DNA of 64,000 nucleotides from an uncultured Lachnobacterium sp. (GTDB lineage Bacteria; Bacillota; Clostridia; Lachnospirales; Lachnospiraceae), in the NCBI GenBank assembly GCA_900550545.1, contig URSS01000007.1, positions 1 to 64,000 on the forward strand. The letters run 5' to 3'. The notes under the pieces are model-generated. The model had not been told where the DNA came from and searched no databases. It saw only the letters and a program-made list of their open reading frames with translations. A program made the translations under genes and the position numbers. Below are positions 25,530-33,333 of the stretch, in pieces. Each line of letters begins with the position of its first letter. Within the stretch, counting starts at the first letter, position 1.

Positions 25530-26011
25530 CTGTTCTTCCCCGGCCGGACGCACCTGGTTCTTGCTGGAAAATTTTTAGACAGAATTGCAGAAGTTGTGAA
25601 AGCCTTCCCCTGCCTCTATTTTCGTGTCCGGCTCACGTTTCGACACCAGCCCATATATGTCCGTCTCTCACAGATGCGCTCAGCATTTTTAGCCTGTCTA
25701 AGTGGTGGGGTTCAGAAATTTTAATGTACCCGCTCTCCATTATGTCGCTCATCGTAGAATTACATATGTTCATAGTAGAACGAGAGCGCAAATGCGACCC
25801 GCGGCTACGATATTCTTCACCGCCACCACTAAGACCGTCACAAAATACTTCGGACGTCATCTGTGAGAGACGGACATATATGGGCTGGTGTCGAAACTTG
25901 AACGGACAGGAATCATCGATGAGGCAGGGGAGGGTTTCTACAACTTCGTAATTCTTGATAACTTTTTCCAGCAAGAACCAGGTGCGTCCGGCCGGGGAAG
26001 AACAGAAAAAA
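25524..26011. repeat. 488-bp near-palindromic element
   Basis: The first 48 bases (25524-25571) are an exact inverted copy of the last 48 (25964-26011). A second exact 40-base inverted pair lies inside (25637-25676 and 25858-25897), and the intervening parts are similar but diverged. The axis is near 25767, close to ACATATGT (25762-25769). The whole element could fold into one long hairpin. It fills most of the gap 25485-26153 and encodes no recognisable protein; the open frames on both strands are mirror images of each other. It looks like a head-to-head pair of a mobile repeat or a structured RNA. Confidence 0.88.
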
Positions 26012-26069
26012 CCATGGGACACATGTCGCTGCGTGCAGGAAAGAAATTCATTTTTTCGGAAGGTGGGGC

Positions 26070-26098
26070 TTGCGTTCTCTGCTTTACTGTGATAAAAT
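26070..26098 (+). promoter_or_regulatory. Candidate promoter of the ACT-hom operon
   Basis: TTGCGT (26070-26075) and TAAAAT (26093-26098) have 17-bp spacing, about 55 bp before ATG 26154. The -35 match is weak. Confidence 0.4.
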
Positions 26099-26153
26099 CT
26101 TTCGAGTGAGCACAAGTGTCGGTCATAGGCAGACAATACAAAGGAGGTAACAG

Positions 26154-26597
26154 ATGGCAGAGAAGACATCTTTCTTCGTATTACGTGAAAAGGCTGTGCC
26201 TGAGGTACTGCTCAAAGTTGTAGAAGCAAAGCGGCTTTTGGACTCCGGTAAAGTAGAATCCGTGCAGGATGCTACCGAGGCGGTAGGAATCAGCCGAAGT
26301 TCCTTCTATAAGTACAAAGATGATATATTTCCATATCATGAGAATCAGAAAGGCAAGACAATCACAATGGTGATCCAGCTGGATGATGAGCCTGGGCTTT
26401 TGTCCATTGTTCTTAAAACGATTGCCGATTTTCATGCAAATATACTTACGATACATCAGAGTATTCCAGTCAATGGAATCGCATCTTTATCGCTTAGTAT
26501 TGATGTGTTTCCGACGACGGGAAATGTGGAAGATATGAAGAATAGTATTGAGTCCGTACAGGGTATTCATTACGCAAAAATTTTAGCCAGGGAGTGA
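26154..26597 (+). CDS. ACT domain-containing protein (PheB/UPF0735 type)
   Basis: This 147-residue protein has an N-terminal helical region (about 1-65, including SVQDATEAVGISRSSFYKYK, HTH-like) and a C-terminal ACT domain (about 68-145, LDDEPGLLSIVLKTIADFHA). ACT domains bind amino acids. ATG 26154 follows AAAGGAGG. The gene ends just before homoserine dehydrogenase, with the stop overlapping that gene's Shine-Dalgarno region. This pairing is common in Firmicutes and suggests an amino-acid-sensing role in the aspartate pathway. Direct DNA binding is possible but not shown. Confidence 0.9.
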   Translation: MAEKTSFFVLREKAVPEVLLKVVEAKRLLDSGKVESVQDATEAVGISRSSFYKYKDDIFPYHENQKGKTITMVIQLDDEPGLLSIVLKTIADFHANILTIHQSIPVNGIASLSLSIDVFPTTGNVEDMKNSIESVQGIHYAKILARE

Positions 26598-26602
26598 AAA
26601 AA

Positions 26603-27796
26603 ATGAAGATAGCAGTTATGGGTTACGGTACCATCGGATCTGGTGTCGTAGATGTATTAAGAATCAACAAAGAAAAGATTGCACAGAGAGCAGGGGAGCC
26701 GGTCGAGGTAAAGTATATTCTTGACCTTCGTGATTTCCCGGGAGATCCAATGGAGGAACTGATTGTTCACGATTACAAGACAATCGTCAATGATCCGGAA
26801 ATCGGAATCGTTGTAGAGACCATGGGAGGCGTTGAACCGGCCTATACATTTGTTAAGGAAATGCTTGAGGCAGGTAAGCAGGTCGCAACATCAAATAAGA
26901 ATCTTGTTGCTGCCAAAGGTGCAGAACTGATCAAGATTGCAAGAAATCACAATGTGAACTTCCAGTTCGAGGCCAGTGTTGGTGGTGGTATCCCAATTAT
27001 CCGACCACTCAACAAATGTCTTACCGCTGATGAGATTGAAGAAATTACCGGTATCTTAAATGGTACAACAAATTATATGCTGACAAAGATGGCAAAAGAA
27101 GGTGCTGACTTTGATGCGGTGTTAAAGGATGCACAGGACAAAGGATATGCGGAGAAGGATCCGACAGCGGATATCGAGGGACATGATCCGTGCCGTAAGA
27201 TTGCAATTCTTACTTCATTGGTATGCGGTCAGCAGATTGATTTTGAAGATATTCACTGTGAAGGTATTACAAAAATCAGTGCAACAGATTTTAAATACGC
27301 AGAAGTTATGGATCGTTCTATTAAGCTTCTGGCATCCAGCCGAAAAGTTGGCGGAAGCTATTCCTGCATGGTAGCCCCATTCATGCTTTCAAAGGAACAT
27401 CCGCTATGTGGAGTAAATGGTGTATTCAATGGAATCTTCGTACATGGAAACGTACTTGGTGATGCAATGTTCTACGGAAGTGGAGCGGGAAAACTCCCGA
27501 CTGCAAGTGCGGTAGTGGCCGATGTTGTTGATATGGTAAAACATAAAAATACAAATATTTATATCGATTGGAAACCGGAAAAACTTGAAATTGTCGATTA
27601 CAAAGACAGTCGTAACAGCTTCTTTGTACGTACTTCTTCTGATAAAGAAGCCGTTGCAAAGGCATTCGGTGAAGTTACATATGTAAGTGCCGGCATCGAG
27701 GGCGAAATCGGTTTTACAACTGGAGAGATGACGGAGGCTGAGTTTGAAAAATGTGCGGCTGAAATTAATCTGATCAATCGTATTCGTCTTGGATAA
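26603..27796 (+). CDS. hom: Homoserine dehydrogenase
   Basis: This 397-residue enzyme reduces aspartate semialdehyde to homoserine, a branch point to threonine and methionine. The NAD(P)-binding MGYGTIGSGVVDVL is at the N-terminus. ATSNKNLVAAKG (about 98-109) and the signature GILNGTTNYMLTKM (about 148-161) follow, with catalytic DPTADIEGHDPCRKIAIL. The C-terminal part looks like a short ACT-type regulatory segment. ATG 26603 is preferred over GTG 26594, with GGGAG eight to ten bases upstream. A strong terminator follows. The ACT protein upstream may provide feedback sensing. Confidence 0.95.
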   Translation: MKIAVMGYGTIGSGVVDVLRINKEKIAQRAGEPVEVKYILDLRDFPGDPMEELIVHDYKTIVNDPEIGIVVETMGGVEPAYTFVKEMLEAGKQVATSNKNLVAAKGAELIKIARNHNVNFQFEASVGGGIPIIRPLNKCLTADEIEEITGILNGTTNYMLTKMAKEGADFDAVLKDAQDKGYAEKDPTADIEGHDPCRKIAILTSLVCGQQIDFEDIHCEGITKISATDFKYAEVMDRSIKLLASSRKVGGSYSCMVAPFMLSKEHPLCGVNGVFNGIFVHGNVLGDAMFYGSGAGKLPTASAVVADVVDMVKHKNTNIYIDWKPEKLEIVDYKDSRNSFFVRTSSDKEAVAKAFGEVTYVSAGIEGEIGFTTGEMTEAEFEKCAAEINLINRIRLG

Positions 27797-27800
27797 AACA

Positions 27801-27842
27801 AAAGGGCAGCAGTAGCGATGCGCTATTGCTACCCTTTCTTTA
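27801..27842 (+). terminator. Intrinsic terminator after hom
   Basis: AAAGGGCAGCAGTAGCG (27801-27817) pairs with CGCTATTGCTACCCTTT (27821-27837) with one mismatch and one wobble, followed by CTTTAAT. Confidence 0.88.
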
Positions 27843-27922
27843 ATACAAATAGTGTATGCAAATGCTGTAACTGCCAATGATTTGCAGGGAAATGGCAGTT
27901 CAGATGGGAGGAGGAAAATTTT

Positions 27923-28687
27923 ATAAAAATCGGGGAAAAGTTTTTACAGATTTTATTTCCGCCGCGCTGTCCAGTGTGCGATGAGCTTCTTGAAACATCA
28001 GAGGTGCGAAATGATGAATGGATGCACAGAAAGTGCAGAAATAAACTGAAACCGGTAGGAGACAATGTATGCTATCATTGTGGACGACCGGTACGTGGAG
28101 AGAGACAGGAGTATTGTCACGACTGTACGCGGGGAATGCAACAAATACAAAACCCATATTGGAGAGGGAGACCTTTTTCTTATTATCAGCAGGGAAAAGC
28201 CTTATTTTTGTATCAGGATGAAGCGAAGCTCATGATGTATCGGTTTAAATATGGAAATCGAAGGACCTATGCAGAATTTTTTGCGGATGAAGTACAAAAA
28301 CATTATGGCGACTGGATCAAAAGAATCGGAGTGGAAGCAGTAGTTCCGGTGCCGATGTACCACCGAAAAGAAAAACAGCGTGGCTATAATCAGGCGAGCG
28401 TATTTGCAAAGAAGATAGCGGAGTTTTTTGGACTGGCTTATGAGCCGGGAGCGGTCCGAAGGATTGTGGACACAAAGCCGCAGAAAGAGTTAAATGACGA
28501 GGAACGCAAAAATAACCTTAAAAATGCTTTTCAGGCGGAAAAATTTATAGTAAAATATAAGTATGTTTTATTGGTGGATGATATTTATACGACAGGTAGT
28601 ACAGCGGAAGCTGTTGCAGGACAACTGGTAGCTGCCGGTGTAGAAAAAGTTTTTTTCCTGTCTGCATGTATCGGAAATGGTTATTAG
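27923..28687 (+). CDS. comFC: ComF family protein (ComFC-like phosphoribosyltransferase fold)
   Basis: This protein of about 254 residues has N-terminal zinc-finger cysteines (CPVC, CYHCGRPV, CHDC) and a phosphoribosyltransferase-like domain with the PRPP-loop motif LLVDDIYTTGSTAEA. ComFC helps process incoming single-stranded DNA during natural transformation. The first standard start, GTG 27974, would cut the first zinc-binding Cys and the usual LFPPRCPVC lead-in. The frame extends upstream to a GGGAGGAGG Shine-Dalgarno, after which the best-placed codon is ATA 27923. I therefore place the start there, unusual as it is. It is followed by the yvyF-like gene as in Bacillus. Confidence 0.82.
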   Translation: MKIGEKFLQILFPPRCPVCDELLETSEVRNDEWMHRKCRNKLKPVGDNVCYHCGRPVRGERQEYCHDCTRGMQQIQNPYWRGRPFSYYQQGKALFLYQDEAKLMMYRFKYGNRRTYAEFFADEVQKHYGDWIKRIGVEAVVPVPMYHRKEKQRGYNQASVFAKKIAEFFGLAYEPGAVRRIVDTKPQKELNDEERKNNLKNAFQAEKFIVKYKYVLLVDDIYTTGSTAEAVAGQLVAAGVEKVFFLSACIGNGY

Positions 28688-28698
28688 GAGGAAGCAGG

Positions 28699-29109
28699 AT
28701 GAATGTTACAAATTGCAGAAGCTGTGGACGGTTGTTTAATGTGATTGATGGGGAAAAGTTATGTCCGGAGTGTCAGAAAAAAATAGATGAACGTTTCAAA
28801 GATGTGAAGGAATATTTGCATGAGCACCCGGATGCTTCTGTGGAGGAACTTTCCAAGGAACTGAAGATTTCTGTGAAACAGATTATTCGCTGGATTCGCG
28901 AGGAAAGGCTTGTGCTTTCAAATCCTACAAGCACAGAGATTACCTGCGAATCTTGTGGAAAACCAATTTGCTCCGGACGTTTTTGTAAGAAATGCAAAAC
29001 GAGAATTGCAACGGACCTGATGGGAGCTGTCAGCGGAAAATGGCAGGGAACGGTGCCGGGAGAAAATGGAACAAAAGAAAGTGATCGTATGCGATATTTA
29101 AAAAGATAG
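28699..29109 (+). CDS. YvyF-like flagellar operon protein
   Basis: This 136-residue protein matches the TIGR03826/YvyF family. It has an N-terminal zinc ribbon (CRSCGRLF and CPECQKK), a central helical region with a winged-helix look (about 35-70, ELSKELKISVKQIIRWIREE) and a second ribbon (CESCGKPI and CKKCKTR). In Bacillus, yvyF lies between comFC and flgM and is coupled to flagellar gene control. ATG 28699 follows AGGAGG. It starts 11 bases after comFC; a terminator follows immediately. No flagellar structural genes are visible here. Confidence 0.87.
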   Translation: MNVTNCRSCGRLFNVIDGEKLCPECQKKIDERFKDVKEYLHEHPDASVEELSKELKISVKQIIRWIREERLVLSNPTSTEITCESCGKPICSGRFCKKCKTRIATDLMGAVSGKWQGTVPGENGTKESDRMRYLKR

Positions 29110-29124
29110 TGTCGAAATTGCTGG

Positions 29125-29151
29125 CAACCCCGGAATCCGGGGTTGTTTTTT
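29125..29151 (+). terminator. Intrinsic terminator after yvyF-like gene
   Basis: CAACCCCGG (29125-29133) and CCGGGGTTG (29137-29145) form a 9-bp GC-rich stem with loop AAT and a following T-run. Confidence 0.93.
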
Positions 29152-29176
29152 AATGATTTCTTTGTATATTATGGGT

Positions 29177-29204
29177 TTGAAAAAAGATGCAGATGTGCTA
29201 TAAT
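29177..29204 (+). promoter_or_regulatory. Candidate sigma-A promoter upstream of the membrane-protein/cdaA group
   Basis: TTGAAA (29177-29182) and TATAAT (29199-29204) are 16 bp apart; the first gene starts at 29259. Confidence 0.65.
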
Positions 29205-29258
29205 AAAAAATAATGCGTAATTGTGTCCAAATATAAAATATAGGAAGGCATGAACCAT

Positions 29259-29663
29259 ATGATCAATGAAGATAGGGTAAAAGAACTGTACCGTATGGCG
29301 GTATATGATGCATGTGAAGATGAAAAATGCCAGCAGACAGGTAAATATTATATTAGCGATTATGTGGGAAAAGAAGTGATCAAAAGCTTTTTCTCAGGTA
29401 CGATTGCATTTATTCTGCTGGTGGTTTTGTGGGGAATCGGAGATGTAAGTGCACTGATTGCTTTTATTAATAATGCAGATGTTATAGATTTGCTGATTCA
29501 TATTGTTATGCTTTACGCAGGATTTATGGCAATCTACCTGTTTATTACTGCTGTTGTATATCGGGTTAGATATGACAAGAGAAGAAGAAAGTTGCATCAG
29601 TATGCAAAGCATGTAAATAAAGTACAGGAGATGTATCGGCGAGAAGATAAGTTGAAAGCATAG
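29259..29663 (+). CDS. Small membrane protein of unknown function
   Basis: This 134-residue protein has two hydrophobic segments (about 47-65 and 75-102) and a basic C-terminal tail (DKRRRKLHQYAKH). I do not recognise a family. ATG 29259 is preferred because AGGAAGG lies ten bases upstream; the ATG at 29250 is only one base from it. It lies nine bases before the next membrane-protein gene, and both precede cdaA, so a link to c-di-AMP control is possible by context only. Confidence 0.75.
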   Translation: MINEDRVKELYRMAVYDACEDEKCQQTGKYYISDYVGKEVIKSFFSGTIAFILLVVLWGIGDVSALIAFINNADVIDLLIHIVMLYAGFMAIYLFITAVVYRVRYDKRRRKLHQYAKHVNKVQEMYRREDKLKA

Positions 29664-29672
29664 GGAGGCTTT

Positions 29673-30722
29673 ATGACAAAATTATTAGAGATGAAGGATC
29701 AATTGATCCGCTTCTACAGTAAATATGAAAATTATTTGTTCCCAGTAGTGAAATTTGTCGTTGCGCTGGTCCTTTTTGCAACAATTAATCATGATCTTGG
29801 CTTTATGACAAAAATCAGTACCTGGCCGGTGGCTTTGGTTCTGGCTGTAGTCTGTGCATTGCTCCCTGTGAATACGATCATCTGGATTTCGGCACTGCTT
29901 GTACTGGCTGATATGTATGCATTATCTATGGAAGTAGCAGTGACTACCCTGATTTTGTTTGCAGCGTTGTTCTTTTTGTATTTTCGCTTTGCTCCCAAAG
30001 ATGGAATCGCAGCAGTACTTACTCCGGTCTGTTTTAAATTCCGGATTCCATATGTGATGCCGGTTGCCTGCAGCCTTTTGCGCAACGCATATTCTGTGAT
30101 TGCAATCGTCTGTGGTACAGTTGTATATTACTTTTTGGATGGCATTCATCAGAATGCGGCAACATTAATGAATGTAACTACAGAAAAGGATACTGCAGCA
30201 CAGTCTAAGTTTGATATTTCAATCGGACAGTTACTGAATAATAAGGAAATGTTTTTAGTAATCGCTATTTTTGTTGTGGCAGCAATCGTGGTATACATTG
30301 TGCGCCGCATGGAAGTTGACCATGCCTGGACGCTTGCAATTATTTCCGGTGTACTGATTGAAGTTGCCGGCTTATTTGTAGGATTTATCGTTTTGAATAT
30401 TTCTGGAAAGACCGTTGGGCTGTTAGTTGGAAGCATTATTTCTTTGCTGATTGGCTTTTTGATCCAGTTCCTTTTTATGAATCTGGATTATGCTCGTACG
30501 GAACGAGTTCAGTTTGAGGATGATGATTACTATTACTATGTGAAAGCAGTTCCGAAAAAGATGGTCGCAGTCAAGGAAGTGACGGTTAAGCATTTCGGAA
30601 ATACAGCAAGTATGGGCAAACGCATTGACCATAGTAAGAGAAAGCTGACGGAAGAAGAGGAAGAAACCAGTCGCAAAGTGATTGCAAAGGAACTGGATAT
30701 TGATGAGGACTTATTGAAATAG
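29673..30722 (+). CDS. Multi-pass membrane protein upstream of cdaA, function unknown
   Basis: This 349-residue protein has about eight to nine hydrophobic segments between residues 22 and 270, then a charged cytoplasmic tail (about 275-349, rich in Asp, Lys, Glu). I do not recognise transport or enzyme motifs. ATG 29673 follows AGGGAGG. It lies 66 bases before cdaA in the same direction. Co-occurrence with cdaA-ybbR suggests a partner or sensor in the c-di-AMP system, but this is inference. Confidence 0.8.
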   Translation: MTKLLEMKDQLIRFYSKYENYLFPVVKFVVALVLFATINHDLGFMTKISTWPVALVLAVVCALLPVNTIIWISALLVLADMYALSMEVAVTTLILFAALFFLYFRFAPKDGIAAVLTPVCFKFRIPYVMPVACSLLRNAYSVIAIVCGTVVYYFLDGIHQNAATLMNVTTEKDTAAQSKFDISIGQLLNNKEMFLVIAIFVVAAIVVYIVRRMEVDHAWTLAIISGVLIEVAGLFVGFIVLNISGKTVGLLVGSIISLLIGFLIQFLFMNLDYARTERVQFEDDDYYYYVKAVPKKMVAVKEVTVKHFGNTASMGKRIDHSKRKLTEEEEETSRKVIAKELDIDEDLLK

Positions 30723-30788
30723 TCCGAAATAGTTATATAGTAGAAATCATTGTAATTAAGAAAGAAATAGGATAGAAAGGAGAGACGA

Positions 30789-31670
30789 ATGCAAAATTTC
30801 AAAGGCATGCTTGCAGAATTTTATGATCAGGCATCGTTGTTACTTGGATTGCCGGATATTTCATTCTCTCCAATTGATTTTATAGAGATTTTAATTATCG
30901 CTTTTCTCTTTTATCATATTTTATTATGGATCAAAAGCACAAAAGCATGGAATCTGTTTAAGGGAATTATTGTAATTCTGCTTTTTGTTCTTGTTTCGGC
31001 TATTTTCCAGATGAACACTATTCTCTGGCTGGCGGAGCGAACGTTAAATGTTGGTTTGATCGCGCTTGTTATTATTTTTCAGCCGGAACTTCGTAAAGCA
31101 TTGGAGAATCTTGGAGAAAAGAATTTCTTTGGCAAGGTATTTAATTTCTCAAAGTCAGATGAATGTAAATTTTCCGATCGGACAATTGAAGAATTGATTA
31201 AAGCATGTTATGCAATGGGCAAGGTTCGAACAGGTGCTCTGATTGTTATTGAGGATGAAATTTTACTCAATGAATATATTCGAACAGGCATTGATATTGA
31301 TGCGATACTCAGCAGTCAGCTCCTGATTAATATTTTTGAAAAAAATACGCCGCTTCATGATGGCGCTGTGATTGTAAGAGGAGACCGTGTGGTATCTGCA
31401 ACGTGTTATCTTCCTTTATCAGACAGCCTTTCTTTGAGCAAAAATCTTGGTACAAGACATAGAGCAGCAGTTGGAGTAAGTGAAGTAAGTGATTCACTTA
31501 CGATTGTTGTATCCGAGGAGACTGGCAAGGTTTCGATTGCTTCCAGAGGACAGATTTATCATGGCATTGATGCTGATTTTCTTCGGGAGAAATTACAATA
31601 CCTGCAGAACCGGAATCATGAAGTGACAAAGCTGGAATTGCTGAGAAGGAGGTTTAGAAATGGGAAATAA
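30789..31670 (+). CDS. cdaA: Diadenylate cyclase CdaA
   Basis: This 293-residue membrane enzyme makes c-di-AMP from two ATP. Three N-terminal membrane segments (about 30-50, 57-75, 80-98) precede the DAC domain (about 110-270), with the DGA motif at 191-193 (LHDGAVIVRGDR) and RHR at 223-225 (GTRHRAAVGVS). ATG 30789 follows GAAAGGAGAG. The 3' end overlaps the YbbR gene by 11 bases, the usual cdaA-cdaR order. c-di-AMP controls potassium and wall homeostasis; glmM is the usual third gene but is not next to it here. Confidence 0.97.
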   Translation: MQNFKGMLAEFYDQASLLLGLPDISFSPIDFIEILIIAFLFYHILLWIKSTKAWNLFKGIIVILLFVLVSAIFQMNTILWLAERTLNVGLIALVIIFQPELRKALENLGEKNFFGKVFNFSKSDECKFSDRTIEELIKACYAMGKVRTGALIVIEDEILLNEYIRTGIDIDAILSSQLLINIFEKNTPLHDGAVIVRGDRVVSATCYLPLSDSLSLSKNLGTRHRAAVGVSEVSDSLTIVVSEETGKVSIASRGQIYHGIDADFLREKLQYLQNRNHEVTKLELLRRRFRNGK

Positions 31671-32988
31671 AATTCTAAAGACTCTGACAAAGAATCTGGG
31701 CTTTAAAATACTGGCCGTTGTTTTTGCTTTCATTTTGTGGCTGGTGGTATATAATACGGATGATCCAACGGTTACAGTATCCTACACGACCAATGTAACG
31801 GTCGAAAATGCATCGGTTGTTACGGAGATGAACAAGTGCTATGAAGTACTCAATGGAACGAACACGGTTACATTTGCAGTGACGGCAAAGCGAAGCGTTC
31901 TAAATAAGCTTGAGGACACGGATTTTACTGCGATAGCAGACATGAATCGCATGATCGTGAACGAAAAGGGCGATGGAGCAAATGTGCCGATTGAAATTAC
32001 CAGTAAGAGAAGCAACAGTTCTCTGAAGTATAACGGAAAGAATAAATATCTGGAAGTGTCCCTGGAAGATTTGATGAAGCGAAGATTTATTATTACTGCG
32101 GACACAAGCGGAAAAGTTGCGGATGGTTATGCATTAGGTGAGGTTACGGTAACGAATCCGAATGTGCTTAACGTTTCAGGTCCTGCTTCTATTGTAAACA
32201 AAATAGACTCTGTTGTAGCGACCATTGATGTAGATGGAATGTCCATGAATTTGTCGGATAATGTTATTCCGGCTCTCTATGATGCAGATGGACAGGAAAT
32301 TGATACAACAAAATTGAAACTGAGCAATACGACGGTCACGATTTCCGCAAAAATTTTGAGTGTTAAGGAAATTCCACTGGTATTTTCCACAACAGGTGTG
32401 CCGTATGGAGATAATCGTGTAGTAGAAATCAACAGTAAGCCAGAGAATGTCAAAGTCAAAGGTTCTTCTACCGTATTGAATCCGCTTAGCTCTCTGACAA
32501 TTCCGGGTGATGTGTTGAATGTGTCCGGAGCAAGAGAGGATATTACAACAACGATTGATATTTCAGAATATTTGCCGGATGGTGTTGAACTTGTCAATGC
32601 ATCGGATGCGACTGTGACAGTAACCGTCCGTATTGAAGCTTATGAATCAAAGAAGTTTAATCTCGATACCGGCGAGATTAGCGTGGATGGTCTTGGCTCA
32701 GATTATGATTTGTCATTTGACAAGTCTACCGTGGCAGTTACCGTGAGTGGATTGAAAAATGATTTGAATAAGTTAAGTGTGAGCCAGCTGAGTGCATCGA
32801 TTGATGTGACAAATCTTGGAGTCGGGACACATCAGGTGAATCTTGAACTCAGTCTGGATGAGGATAATTATGCATATCAGACGATTACGGTTACCATAGA
32901 GATTAAAGAAAAGGCAAAAGATAACACAGAAAGTACCGATGACGATAATTCATCGGAAAATGATGGACAGCAGAATCAGAGTGAGTAA
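31660..32988 (+). CDS. cdaR: YbbR domain protein CdaR (regulator of CdaA)
   Basis: This 442-residue protein has one N-terminal membrane anchor (about 14-32, FKILAVVFAFILWLVVYN) and several extracellular YbbR repeats (about 40-410) made of beta-rich modules. The C-terminal tail is acidic (about 415-442). CdaR binds CdaA and tunes its activity; it acts at the outer face of the membrane. ATG 31660 lies within the end of cdaA, with GGAGG nearby. The next gene usually is glmM; here an HPr gene follows. Confidence 0.93.
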   Translation: MGNKILKTLTKNLGFKILAVVFAFILWLVVYNTDDPTVTVSYTTNVTVENASVVTEMNKCYEVLNGTNTVTFAVTAKRSVLNKLEDTDFTAIADMNRMIVNEKGDGANVPIEITSKRSNSSLKYNGKNKYLEVSLEDLMKRRFIITADTSGKVADGYALGEVTVTNPNVLNVSGPASIVNKIDSVVATIDVDGMSMNLSDNVIPALYDADGQEIDTTKLKLSNTTVTISAKILSVKEIPLVFSTTGVPYGDNRVVEINSKPENVKVKGSSTVLNPLSSLTIPGDVLNVSGAREDITTTIDISEYLPDGVELVNASDATVTVTVRIEAYESKKFNLDTGEISVDGLGSDYDLSFDKSTVAVTVSGLKNDLNKLSVSQLSASIDVTNLGVGTHQVNLELSLDEDNYAYQTITVTIEIKEKAKDNTESTDDDNSSENDGQQNQSE

Positions 32989-33019
32989 ATTATACTAATA
33001 CAATAAAGGGGGAATCATT

Positions 33020-33283
33020 GTGGTATCACAGAAAATTCGTATTATTAATCCAACAGGACTGCATTTACGTCCAGCAGGAAATTTATGCAAAGAGGCAATG
33101 AAATATAAATGTAAGGTGACATTTAATTATGGCAACAACACAGCAAACGCAAAAAGTGTGTTGAGTGTGCTTGGAGCCTGCATTAAATCTGGGGATGAAA
33201 TCACACTGGTATGTGAAGGCGAGGACGAAAACGAAGCATTATCTGCATTAGTTACATTTATTGAAAGTGGAATTGGCGAATAA
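33020..33283 (+). CDS. HPr family phosphocarrier protein
   Basis: This 87-residue protein has the HPr fold. The phosphorylatable His15 is in NPTGLHLRPAG and Ser46 is in NAKSVLSVLG, so both enzyme I- and HPr-kinase-type sites are there. Residue 16 is Leu instead of the usual Ala of GLHARPA. GTG 33020 follows GGGGGAATC. No ptsI or sugar permease is adjacent, which suggests either the general HPr placed alone or a regulatory paralogue. Its position between CdaR and the polymer locus does not show its role. Confidence 0.9.
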   Translation: MVSQKIRIINPTGLHLRPAGNLCKEAMKYKCKVTFNYGNNTANAKSVLSVLGACIKSGDEITLVCEGEDENEALSALVTFIESGIGE

Positions 33284-33333
33284 ACGCGGTATATTTTGCA
33301 TGGTTGACGTCCAAGAAGAGGAAAAGTTATATT

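Noticed and set aside
25463..26169. Open frames of 162 (+) and 178 (-) codons inside the palindromic element
   Set aside because: Both contain the same segment RHQPIYVRLSQM because the arms are inverted copies. They have no good Shine-Dalgarno and no recognisable domain, and the arms explain them.
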